NCBI GenBank assembly: GCA_003158505.1
Contig: PMJK01000022.1
Span: 1 to 13,779 of the forward strand
Direction: 5' to 3'
Source of the DNA: Holophagaceae bacterium
GTDB lineage: Bacteria > Acidobacteriota > Holophagae > Holophagales > Holophagaceae
Length of the DNA: 13,779 nt
The translations under genes were made by a program, and so were the position numbers. The notes beneath the pieces are model-generated. The model was not told the DNA's origin. It saw nothing but the letters and a program-made list of their open reading frames with translations, and did not search any database. This document shows, one piece after another, positions 7,580 through 13,779 of this stretch (positions within the stretch are counted from its first letter, which is position 1; each line of letters opens with the position of its first letter).

Positions 7580-7610
7580 CTGAACGGTGCTTTCTCCACC
7601 TCCGAACGGA
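7580..7610 (-). promoter_or_regulatory. LytTR-type direct-repeat binding site upstream of PAS kinase
   Basis: On the minus strand TCCGTTCGG (7610-7602) and ACCGTTCAG (7588-7580) are separated by 13 bp, so they start 22 bp apart, two helical turns. Both fit all nine positions of the consensus reported for LytTR-family regulators, [TA][AC][CA]GTTN[AG][TG], usually found as two direct repeats 12-13 bp apart. They lie 103 bp before the PAS kinase start and downstream of a LytTR regulator gene (stop at 7762). Binding by that regulator is inferred. Confidence 0.6.
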
Positions 7611-7761
7611 GGACCTTTCGCCCTAGAGGGGGGCTCCGATCAAGTTCGCTCATTCGTCTTCGATAAGAAGGCCGCGAAGATGCCGGGGGGTACCCCTCCG
7701 CGAAGACTCACAGCCCTTGACCGGGAGGACCTCGGTGTGCGTGGCTGGGGCGCCTGCTGGA

Positions 7762-8508
7762 TCAGACGGTTCCGGCCCGGATGGATTCTCTCGTTCGGGG
7801 CGTCATGGCGCGGCTGACGGTCAATTCCACCTTGGGGGCGATCATCACCTTGATCCGCCCCACCGTGGTGGGACGGACCCCTTTGACCATTCGCGGTCGA
7901 AGCAACAGGTGGCGCTGAATCCGAAGCATGCCGTCGTCGGGAAAGGCCTCTTCCACTTCCGATAGGGCGGTCCAGCGGGTTATGTAGCGGTTGAGGCCCC
8001 GGCAGGCCCACACCCGCTCATGCTCCAGTTCGAAATGGGTGACCAGTTCAAGTTCCATGAAGATCTCCCCATCTCCGGCCCTGATGGGGAAGCGTACGGG
8101 GGGCGGCAACAGAGTCTTCAATTCGGAAGGGCTGAGTCGTCGAATCAATTGATTGCGCAACCGCTGCAAACACTTGGCAAGCCGATCTTCGAACACCGGC
8201 TTCAGCAGGTAGTCCACGGCAGCGAGTTCAAAGGCGCGAACCGCATAAGTGGAGTGGGCGGTCACAAAGACCACGGGGGGACAGGTCGGGACTTCTGCCA
8301 GCACCTCCATCCCATTGGGGCCGGGCATCTGGATATCCAGGAAGATGACATCCACTTCGTGCTCGTGCGGCTGATTCAGCCATTGGAGCAGGGCCAAGCC
8401 ATCCCCGAGTTCGCCCACGACCGTGCATTCCGCCTCCTGGAGCAACCGGGACAGCCGCTCTCTAGCTAGCGGCTCGTCGTCGACTACCAGTGCGTTCAGA
8501 GGTTTCAT
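7762..8508 (-). CDS. LytTR-family response regulator
   Basis: 248-residue DNA-binding response regulator (LytR/AlgR type). The N-terminal receiver has the acidic pair Asp10-Asp11 (ALVVDDEPLARERL), phospho-acceptor Asp58 (DVIFLDIQMPG), the conserved Thr in VFVTAHSTYA and the Lys in VDYLLKPVF. The C-terminal LytTR domain (from about 137) shows the family's landmarks: FPIRAGDGEIFMEL, then TRWTALSEVEEAFPDDGMLR, then RIQRHLLLRPRMVKGV, ending VELTVSRAM. The gene starts inside the 3' end of the kinase gene (47-bp overlap) and has only a weak ribosome-binding site, so translational coupling to the kinase is likely and the pair is almost certainly cognate. Likely targets are the LytTR-like repeats at 7580-7610 and 9833-9889. 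Confidence 0.93.
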   Translation of the reverse strand: MKPLNALVVDDEPLARERLSRLLQEAECTVVGELGDGLALLQWLNQPHEHEVDVIFLDIQMPGPNGMEVLAEVPTCPPVVFVTAHSTYAVRAFELAAVDYLLKPVFEDRLAKCLQRLRNQLIRRLSPSELKTLLPPPVRFPIRAGDGEIFMELELVTHFELEHERVWACRGLNRYITRWTALSEVEEAFPDDGMLRIQRHLLLRPRMVKGVRPTTVGRIKVMIAPKVELTVSRAMTPRTRESIRAGTV

Positions 8509-9655
8509 GAACGTATTCTACTAGGATCGCCTCTAGCCGAATGCAGGCGAGCGTTCCATGTTCCGAGGGCCCGACCGAGAAGCTGGCTCCGGTGCCGAAA
8601 TGTAAGAACAGCCGGGAACGCAGATTCTTCACACCAATGCCTCTCTCTACAACGTTGTCCCGGAACGGTACTCCGGAATTCCAGACTTCCAGAAGGATCG
8701 TCCCCCCATGGGCCCGGGCCCGAAGGATGAGCTCTCCACCCGGAATGCTGGGTGCGATGCCATGCTTGATAGCATTTTCCACCAGGGGCTGAAGGAGGAG
8801 GGGTGGCACCTCAATCGCGTCCAGACCTTCGTCCCATTCCCAGATCACCCGGAGCCGATCCCCCAGCCGGATGGCCTCCAGAGCCAGGAAATCCGCGATG
8901 ATCTTGCGTTCTTCCCCGAGGGGCAGCCGCATGCACTCGGACGCCCTCATGATGCGCCGGAGCAAGTCGGAAAGATGCTGGATGGCGCGCTCGGCAGCTT
9001 TGGGGTTCTTGTAGACGAGCTCTGCCAGACCATTGAGGGCGTTGAAGAGCACGTGCGGGTGGATCTGGCTCTGGAGCAGGCGGTTCTTGGCGACCTGGGC
9101 TTCAACTTCGAAGGCTTCCCGGAGCTCTTCGGATTGAGCCCGGGCCGCGACCAGTCCCCCCACGAGCATCAAGGTCGGACCCACAAACGAGATGTAGAGA
9201 CCCACAAGCTTGCCCAGGTTGAGTCTGACGTTTGCATGAGCGAGAATCCAGGCATCGAGACATGGCAGAAGTGCTGAGACCAGTTCACAGGCAAGCACCG
9301 AAAGGGTGAGCCCCAGAATGAATCTCCAGGGTGAGGGAAGGCGGCGAGGCAGGATCCAGGGCAGGGGGGCCAGGAAGGCAAAGGCACCGATGTGCGTGAA
9401 CGGAGAGGAAAGGGCGCTGGCCCACATCCACGGAGATCCAAGGCGATGGGAAGTCCAGCTCTCGTACAAGAAGGAGAGGGACCAAAGGGCATAACAGACC
9501 CCGATGGATCGCCAGTTCTTGGCCAGGGGGAACCAGATCGTCCGCGGTTTCGCCAATTCCAGATCGCTCTCGATCCCATGCCCTGTGAACGCAGGCCGGT
9601 GATCATTACATCGAGGTTGTGTAGGTGACAGTGATGGAGATGGGCTTCTGCTCAC
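8462..9655 (-). CDS. LytS/YehU-type membrane sensor histidine kinase
   Basis: Sensor kinase of the His_kinase (PF06580-type) family that pairs with LytTR regulators. From a GTG at 9655 it is 397 residues. About four transmembrane segments (near 50-66, 79-101, 111-130, 150-172) lead into a short coiled coil and the phospho-acceptor motif SQIHPHVLFNALN with His201. The ATPase part has LLLQPLVENAIKHGI (N-box, Asn294) and ERGIGVKNLRSRL (G-box). The usual motif is Q-x-N-P-H-F-L-F-N; here Asn is His and Phe is Val. There is no large periplasmic sensor domain, so a membrane-partitioning or peptide ligand is plausible. The start is uncertain: GTG 9655 lies inside the upstream peptide gene in another frame with a weak GAGGG signal, whereas TTG 9556 would give 364 residues and keep all membrane segments. 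It overlaps the regulator gene by 47 bp. Confidence 0.88.
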   Translation of the reverse strand: MSRSPSPSLSPTQPRCNDHRPAFTGHGIESDLELAKPRTIWFPLAKNWRSIGVCYALWSLSFLYESWTSHRLGSPWMWASALSSPFTHIGAFAFLAPLPWILPRRLPSPWRFILGLTLSVLACELVSALLPCLDAWILAHANVRLNLGKLVGLYISFVGPTLMLVGGLVAARAQSEELREAFEVEAQVAKNRLLQSQIHPHVLFNALNGLAELVYKNPKAAERAIQHLSDLLRRIMRASECMRLPLGEERKIIADFLALEAIRLGDRLRVIWEWDEGLDAIEVPPLLLQPLVENAIKHGIAPSIPGGELILRARAHGGTILLEVWNSGVPFRDNVVERGIGVKNLRSRLFLHFGTGASFSVGPSEHGTLACIRLEAILVEYVHETSERTGSRRRAAS

Positions 9656-9758
9656 GGGCAGCCCTCGGTCCCTGGGCCTGCTGTGCCTGGTTCAGGGTTT
9701 CGCTGGCGTTGCTGGAGCGCTGGATGGATTCCTTGCGGAAGGTAAGGCTGCTGTTCAT
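9606..9758 (-). CDS. Putative RiPP precursor / signalling peptide, cysteine-free
   Basis: 50-codon gene ending TAA followed at once by TGA, with ribosome-binding site GGGAG five bases before ATG 9758. The N-terminal part MNSSLTFRKESIQR carries an L-x-F-x-K-x-x-I pattern, like the dehydratase-recognition leader of class I lanthipeptides (FNLD box of nisin; the 'L-x-K-x-x-I' leaders of Bacteroidota). A Gln/Ala-rich linker and a basic stretch (GPRAAREQKP) follow, then the tail ISITVTYTTSM, with six Ser/Thr in its last ten residues. There is no cysteine, so lanthionine rings could not form within it. It is first in the unit with the LytS kinase and LytTR regulator and lies divergent from lanB 345 bp away. 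It has LytTR-like repeats about 75-105 bp upstream. Precursor status is inference; a pheromone or an unrelated small protein are the alternatives. Confidence 0.6.
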   Translation of the reverse strand: MNSSLTFRKESIQRSSNASETLNQAQQAQGPRAAREQKPISITVTYTTSM

Positions 9759-9832
9759 GGGGGCTCCCAGGTGGCGCCACGGGGCGCGACCTCATTTCTG
9801 GGTCCTGCCAGGACGAAAGCCAACATCTTTCC

Positions 9833-9863
9833 ATGAACGGTATCTAAGCACGACTTCAACCGT
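9833..9863 (-). promoter_or_regulatory. LytTR-type direct-repeat site upstream of peptide-kinase-regulator unit
   Basis: On the minus strand ACGGTTGAA (9863-9855) and ACCGTTCAT (9841-9833) are separated by 13 bp. The proximal repeat fits the LytTR consensus at 9/9 positions, the distal one at 7/9. The proximal repeat ends 9 bp before a TTG-type -35 candidate, the same geometry as at the PAS kinase gene. It suggests autoregulation of the unit by its own LytTR regulator. Confidence 0.5.
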
Positions 9864-9889
9864 TGGGGCCCCTCCAGGATACCTTTCGG
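9859..9889 (+). promoter_or_regulatory. LytTR-type direct-repeat site facing lanB
   Basis: On the plus strand ACCGTTGGG (9859-9867) and ACCTTTCGG (9881-9889) are again separated by 13 bp. They fit the LytTR consensus at 9/9 and 8/9. The first repeat overlaps the distal repeat of the opposing minus-strand pair, so one cluster could control both directions. It lies about 215 bp before the lanB ATG and no matching -10 was found, so this is the weakest of the three sites. Confidence 0.4.
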
Positions 9890-10103
9890 CGGTCTCCAGG
9901 GTTCTCCGGATCTGGAGGAGGCCACCGGGGGCCTTCGGGCGTGGCTTCTACCCGGTTCTCGGCGAGGCTCCACCTGGTTCTTTCAGGAGCAATCGCTGGA
10001 ATCAAGGCTTTTTCTGCGCCGTCTGAGGTATCTGCGGTGGAAGGGTTCTAGGCTTGTTGGGGCCGATCCTCGGGCTCTTCTGTCTAAAGGAAGTACACCC
10101 AGC

Positions 10104-13100
10104 ATGCCCCACCAGCTCACCTGCCAAACCGCTGATTTTTTCGTGCTTCGCAGCCCGGGGCTGCCGCTGGACGCACTCTCTCCACAAGACCAAACCTGGC
10201 GGGAGGTGGACCTCCTGGATCCCTCCGGGATTCGTTTGGAAAAGGGCCGGAACGCGTCGCGTCAGATCCTTCGCGATCTGATCCGGCGCGACGCCGTGCG
10301 GGAAGCCGTGGCTCTTGCCTCCCCAGATCTTGCCTCGCGGTTGGACGCCTTGCTGGAAGGTTCCCTGGAAGGCCTGGCGGCCCGGAATGTGGAGCGCGCC
10401 CTGCTGAAATACCTCAGCCGGATGAGCAGCCGGTCGACGCCCTTCGGTCTCTTTGCGGGCGTGTCCATGGGAGCCTGGGGTCCAACCAGTCGGCTTTCGG
10501 TCGGGTCCTGGCTGGAGTGCCGCAAGGCCCTGCGTCTGGATTGGGGTGTCCTGGAGACCTTGGTGGATCGCCTGGAGCGGGAGCCTGAGGTTCGGGCCTT
10601 GATGAGCTATCGACCCAACTCGAGCATCTTCGCCCGCGGAGGTTGGTACCGGTACCTTGAGCGCCAGGAGCCCACAGGAGGTGAGGGCAGGACCTACCAT
10701 CTGGAGGCCGTGGAGGCCACGCCCCACCTCGACTTTGTGCTTCAGCAAGCCCAAGGGGGTGCGCGCCTGGAGGATCTCGCGACGAGCTTGGCCGGGCATC
10801 TGCAGGTGACGTTGATGGAAGCCCGGACTTTTCTGGAGCAGCTTGTCGACGCCCAGATGCTTTGCGGGGATCTCCATCCGCCCCTGACCAGCCCGGATCC
10901 CTTGGGTCAGGTGGTCGCAACCCTTCAGGCGAATGCGGTCACGGCTCCCAGGGCCGAGCCCCTTATCGCGCTGGGCTTGGAACTGAAAAGCCTCCAGGAC
11001 GCGCCCCTCGGTTCCCATCCGACAGGTTATCGCAGGCTGGGGTTGTCTTTGGCCGACCTGGGGATTCCCTCCGATACCCGGGATGTCCTCCAGGCGGACC
11101 TCTTCCGTCCGTCCCTGGGCTTGGCCCTGTCCCCCGTGGTCCGTCGGGCCCTGGAGGAGGGGGCCGAAACCCTCCGTCGGCTCACTCCGCCACCATCAGA
11201 AAGCCCCTTGGATCGTTTCCGGGCAGCTTTCCAGGAGCGCTACGGTACGCGATGGATGCCGCTGCTGGATGTCCTGGATGAAGAGAGTGGCCTTGGGTTC
11301 GATGGGGGAACTCCCCTGGATTCCCCATTGCTGGAGGGCCTGCCCTTTCGAAGCTCGCCCCCTCCCCGCCAGCTTTCCCCCCGGGATCTGTTTCTTCTGG
11401 CATGTCTCCCCAGGTGGCAGGGATCCCGGACCTGGGCCCTGGAGGACGCTGATATGGAAGTCCTCGCGACTCCGAATCCGCAATCCTTTCCCCAGTCTTT
11501 CGCCGCCCTGACCAGCCTGGAGGCCTCCAGCCTCGCCGCCCTGGACCGGGGTGAATTCCAGTTCTGGATGGAACACTATTCAGGCCCCACGGCCGCCCGG
11601 TGGCTGGGGCGATTTGCCTCCGGGGATCTGGCTTTGAAGGCCGCGCTCCAAAAGCACCTTCAGAAAGAGGAGTCCTTGCACCCGGAAGCGGTGTTTGCCG
11701 AAGTGGTCCATGTGCCCGAAGGCAGGATGGGCAACGTGTTGGCCCGACCTGCCATGCGGGGCTACGAAATCCCCTTTCTAGCCACCTCTGGCGTTTCGTC
11801 TGACAAAACGCTCTTCCCTTCGGACCTCCAGTTGACCGTGCGGGGGGATCGCGTGTTTCTGGCTTCCACGCGACTCGGGCGCGAGGTTATTCCCCGCCTG
11901 TCTTCTGCTCACAACTTCGCTCGCGGGCCTGCGGTCTACCGGTTCCTGGCCCACCTCCAGGACCAGGACGGCCGCCCCGGGGGATGGTCCTGGGGCGTGC
12001 TCGCCGAACAGCCCTTCCTTCCGCGAGTGACCCGGGGCCCCCACGTCCTCAGCAAGGCCCGCTGGAGGCTCGAAGCCAGGGAACTGAAGGAGGCCATGAC
12101 AGGCACTCGGGATGGAGCCTGGGGCGCTTTCCAAATCCTGCGGGAAAGCCGGAGGCTGCCCAGATTCGTGATGCTCACCGATGCCGACAACAACTTGCTG
12201 GTGGACCTGGACCAGGTGCTCTGGGTGGAGACCCTGCACCACCTCGTCTCAAGCCGTTCTGCCTTCACCCTCACCGAATGTTTCCCGGACCCTGGCCAAG
12301 CCTTGGTCACAGCGCCGGAAGGATGGTTCGCACACGAGTTGGTCATTCCCCTCGAGGCGACGTCACCCGCTCAGCCGAAGGCGGCCCCGCTCGCATCGAT
12401 GTCCAACGCTCCCCGAATCCGGGCCTATCCCCCCGGTTCGGAATGGCTGTATCTCAAGCTCTACTGCGGGCCCGCCAGTGCGGACCGTCTCCTGGTGGAA
12501 CTGGAGCCCCTCCTTCGAAGGACGCAAGCGGAAGGGCTTTGGGACCGCTGGCACTTCGTTCGCTATCGCGACCCGGACCACCACGTGCGCTTGCGCTTCC
12601 ATGGCGTTCCCATCCGGCTCCTTTCGGAACTCCTCCCCCAGTTCCACCAGCACCTGGAGGCTCCCCTGGCTCAAGGCCTTCTATGGAAAGTGCAGGTGGA
12701 TACCTTTGGGCCGGAATGGGAGCGCTACGGGGGCTCCATCGGCTTTGCCCTAGCTGAAGGGTGGTTCTTTGCAGACAGCCAACACATCCTGAATCATCTG
12801 GTGGACGGCATGACGTTGGAGCAACGCTGGAGAGCAGGTCTTAGGAATTCGGATGCGATCTGGGCCGCCCTGGGATTGAGCATCCAGGTGCGTAAGGGGT
12901 TGGCCCAGGCCGCCCGGGACGGCTTCCGGAAGGAATTCGGAGATTCGGGGGAAGGGGCGGTGCAGATGGGAGCAAGGTTCCGAGAACTGCGAAAGGAACT
13001 GGAGTCTGGATTCCCCCGTGCCGTCGGTTCGCCATTTGGCCCAGAGCTCGGTGGCCTGCTTCTTTTTCGGGAAGCCTTCGAGCAGAGGCTGATTCAGGCG

Positions 13101-13271
13101 GATCTGGTGAGTCTGGCGGGGAGCCTGTCGCACATGCACCTCAACCGCCTGCTTCGAAACAGCCCCAGGGAGCACGAGTGGGTCCTCATGGAATTCCTGG
13201 TGCGCCTTTATGAGTCCTGGCTCGCCCGCTTTCCGGAGACCCAAGTTCCGAGCCCGACCATTATTTTGTGA
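10104..13271 (+). CDS. lanB: Full-length LanB-type lantibiotic dehydratase
   Basis: 1055 residues (NisB is about 990). Class I dehydratases use glutamyl-tRNA to glutamylate Ser/Thr of a precursor peptide and then eliminate glutamate, leaving dehydroalanine/dehydrobutyrine. The N-terminus (ADFFVLRSPGLPLDAL) is typical. The Lant_dehydr_N domain has LKYLSRMSSRSTPFGLFAGV with Arg106 and Arg110, matching NisB Arg83/Arg87, and later the PSDLQLTV...STRLGREVIPRLSSAHN segment. The C-terminal elimination domain (SpaB_C, 'thiopeptide-type' region) runs from about 780 (EWLYLKLYCGP). It contains HFVRYRDPDHHVRLRF (817-832), EWERYGG (871-877) and SHMHLNRLL with His1010 at the place of NisB His961. Both half-reactions therefore look intact and no frameshift is seen. 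AAGGAA is about 13 bases before the ATG, rather far. No LanC, protease or transporter gene lies beside it. The nearest candidate substrate is the divergent 50-residue peptide. Confidence 0.93.
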   Translation: MPHQLTCQTADFFVLRSPGLPLDALSPQDQTWREVDLLDPSGIRLEKGRNASRQILRDLIRRDAVREAVALASPDLASRLDALLEGSLEGLAARNVERALLKYLSRMSSRSTPFGLFAGVSMGAWGPTSRLSVGSWLECRKALRLDWGVLETLVDRLEREPEVRALMSYRPNSSIFARGGWYRYLERQEPTGGEGRTYHLEAVEATPHLDFVLQQAQGGARLEDLATSLAGHLQVTLMEARTFLEQLVDAQMLCGDLHPPLTSPDPLGQVVATLQANAVTAPRAEPLIALGLELKSLQDAPLGSHPTGYRRLGLSLADLGIPSDTRDVLQADLFRPSLGLALSPVVRRALEEGAETLRRLTPPPSESPLDRFRAAFQERYGTRWMPLLDVLDEESGLGFDGGTPLDSPLLEGLPFRSSPPPRQLSPRDLFLLACLPRWQGSRTWALEDADMEVLATPNPQSFPQSFAALTSLEASSLAALDRGEFQFWMEHYSGPTAARWLGRFASGDLALKAALQKHLQKEESLHPEAVFAEVVHVPEGRMGNVLARPAMRGYEIPFLATSGVSSDKTLFPSDLQLTVRGDRVFLASTRLGREVIPRLSSAHNFARGPAVYRFLAHLQDQDGRPGGWSWGVLAEQPFLPRVTRGPHVLSKARWRLEARELKEAMTGTRDGAWGAFQILRESRRLPRFVMLTDADNNLLVDLDQVLWVETLHHLVSSRSAFTLTECFPDPGQALVTAPEGWFAHELVIPLEATSPAQPKAAPLASMSNAPRIRAYPPGSEWLYLKLYCGPASADRLLVELEPLLRRTQAEGLWDRWHFVRYRDPDHHVRLRFHGVPIRLLSELLPQFHQHLEAPLAQGLLWKVQVDTFGPEWERYGGSIGFALAEGWFFADSQHILNHLVDGMTLEQRWRAGLRNSDAIWAALGLSIQVRKGLAQAARDGFRKEFGDSGEGAVQMGARFRELRKELESGFPRAVGSPFGPELGGLLLFREAFEQRLIQADLVSLAGSLSHMHLNRLLRNSPREHEWVLMEFLVRLYESWLARFPETQVPSPTIIL

Positions 13272-13279
13272 GTCCCCGT

Positions 13280-13779
13280 CTATTCGGAAGACACGAGGCC
13301 AGATCCCGGGGACTGGGTCAGGCTGAAGCACCAAGCCAGCCCCACCACCGCCAGGCAGCCGATGAGGTTGTACCAGAGGAAGGAGATGTGGGTGAACTTG
13401 AAGCAGGCGAGCACGCCGATCTCGGCGATGAGGGCCGCATAGAAGGCCGCTCCGCCCCGGACGCGCTTGACGTAGAAGGCCGTGATGAAGATGCCGAGAA
13501 TGGTGCCGTAGAACAGGGAGCCGAGGATGTTCACGGCTTCGATGAGGGAGCCCAGGCGGGCGGCGTACTCGGCGAAGGCCATGGCGAAGCAGCCCCAGGC
13601 GAAGGTGGCGATGCGACCCACCCATACTTCGCGCAGGCCCCGGCTGCCGCCGATGAGACGCCGCCAGAGATCCACCACCGTCGTTGCCCCCAGGGCGCTG
13701 ATCTCCCCGGACATGGATGACATGGAGCCCGAGAACACGGCGGCGATGACGAGGCCCACGAGGCCCACGGGCAGGCTGC
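13280..13779 (-). CDS. Sodium/solute symporter, SSS family (C-terminal part, partial)
   Basis: The last 166 codons of an inner-membrane SLC5/SSS-family sodium:solute symporter; the rest lies beyond base 13779. The visible part opens with VGLVGLVIAAVFSGSMSSMS followed by GEISALGATTVVDLW, matching the conserved 'FSA-MS-S-LN--ST---D' region around TM8 and its loop. Several hydrophobic helices follow (RIATFAWGCFAMAF; SLIEAVNILGSLFYGTILGIF; FYAALIAEIGVLACF; FLWYNLIGCLAVVGLAWCF). An ATG-less start near 13768 is internal, since the frame stays open to the window edge. Substrate is not predictable from this part. It is convergent with lanB, with only 8 bp between the two stop codons, and I see no terminator there. 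Nothing links it functionally to lanB. Confidence 0.9.
   Translation of the reverse strand, partial: SLPVGLVGLVIAAVFSGSMSSMSGEISALGATTVVDLWRRLIGGSRGLREVWVGRIATFAWGCFAMAFAEYAARLGSLIEAVNILGSLFYGTILGIFITAFYVKRVRGGAAFYAALIAEIGVLACFKFTHISFLWYNLIGCLAVVGLAWCFSLTQSPGSGLVSSE

Larger units (their letters stand above)
9759..10103. other. Divergent regulatory region between peptide gene and lanB
   Basis: 345 bp without a convincing gene. It holds the LytTR-like repeats (9833-9889), a perfect 10-bp palindrome GTGGCGCCAC (9771-9780) in the peptide-gene leader, and GTCCT-GCC-AGGAC (9802-9814). Possible peptide-gene promoter elements on the minus strand are TTGGCT (9823-9818) and, 17 bp on, a weak CAGAAA (9800-9795). 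For lanB only AAGGAA, about 13 bases before its ATG, is visible; I found no clear -10/-35. Minus-strand frames here (for example 9755-9973) are Arg/Pro-rich and look like chance. Confidence 0.55.

Noticed and set aside
7599..7612. CCTCCG-AA-CGGAGG as a transcription terminator after the LytTR regulator
   Set aside because: Two-nt loop and no T-run on either strand; the bases are better explained as part of the LytTR-like repeat.
7672..7706. Direct repeat CCGCGAAGA twice, 26 bp apart
   Set aside because: Only two copies of 9 bp in GC-rich intergenic DNA, with no third copy, gene association or symmetry to give it meaning.
9755..9973. 72-codon minus-strand frame whose TGA overlaps the peptide ATG (ATGA)
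   Set aside because: The ATGA overlap looked like coupling, but the translation is Arg/Pro-rich, starts without a ribosome-binding site and covers the LytTR-like repeats and promoter area; probably chance.
10002..11018. 338-codon minus-strand frame overlapping lanB start
   Set aside because: Antisense to a well-supported LanB N-terminal domain; Gln/Pro/Arg-rich with no recognisable domain.
12750..13625. 291-codon minus-strand frame spanning lanB end and symporter
   Set aside because: Out-of-frame shadow of both genes; Arg/His/Pro/Leu-rich low-complexity translation.

Overview
The window is GC-rich DNA of a Gram-negative-type (diderm) bacterium: it encodes an outer-membrane porin ending in Phe, two lipobox lipoproteins, and a periplasmic-binding-protein ABC importer. 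The protein style (Liv system, DcaP-like porin, DUF885 peptidase, many two-component genes) makes me think of Acidobacteriota, perhaps the Holophagaceae/Geothrix group. That is an impression, not a demonstrated assignment. I see no rRNA, tRNA, CRISPR array, transposase or phage gene.

Layout. (1) 1-3424, minus strand: an amino-acid uptake operon read as porin, then livJ-type lipoprotein, then livH-type permease, which leaves the window at base 1. A strong hairpin lies between the binding protein and the permease. (2) 3425-3774: divergent intergenic region. (3) 3775-5007, plus: a DUF885-family putative zinc peptidase. (4) 5164-6055, minus: a small BamE/SmpA-like lipoprotein and an unrecognised exported protein. 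(5) 6190-7476, minus: a soluble PAS histidine kinase with no receiver partner in view. (6) 7762-9758, minus: a compact unit read as 50-residue peptide, four-TM LytS-type kinase, then LytTR response regulator, with each gene overlapping the next. (7) 10104-13271, plus, divergent from that unit: a full-length LanB-type lantibiotic dehydratase with both the glutamylation and elimination domains. (8) 13280-13779, minus: the C-terminal end of a sodium/solute symporter.

The part most worth attention is 7477-13271. The 50-residue peptide, which sits in front of the kinase, has a leader resembling class I lanthipeptide leaders and a Ser/Thr-rich tail with no cysteine. The dehydratase is divergent from it. 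I also found pairs of 9-bp direct repeats fitting the published LytTR-family consensus, spaced 22 bp start to start. They lie upstream of the PAS kinase (both repeats perfect), upstream of the peptide-kinase-regulator unit, and facing lanB. The model is a RiPP (ribosomally made, modified peptide) with its own LytS/LytTR sensing circuit, where the regulator controls its own unit, the dehydratase and a second kinase. No cyclase (LanC), exporter or leader protease is visible, so the product may be dehydrated but not cyclised, or the missing functions are encoded elsewhere. The repeats and the open reading frames are read directly; the function of the circuit is inference.
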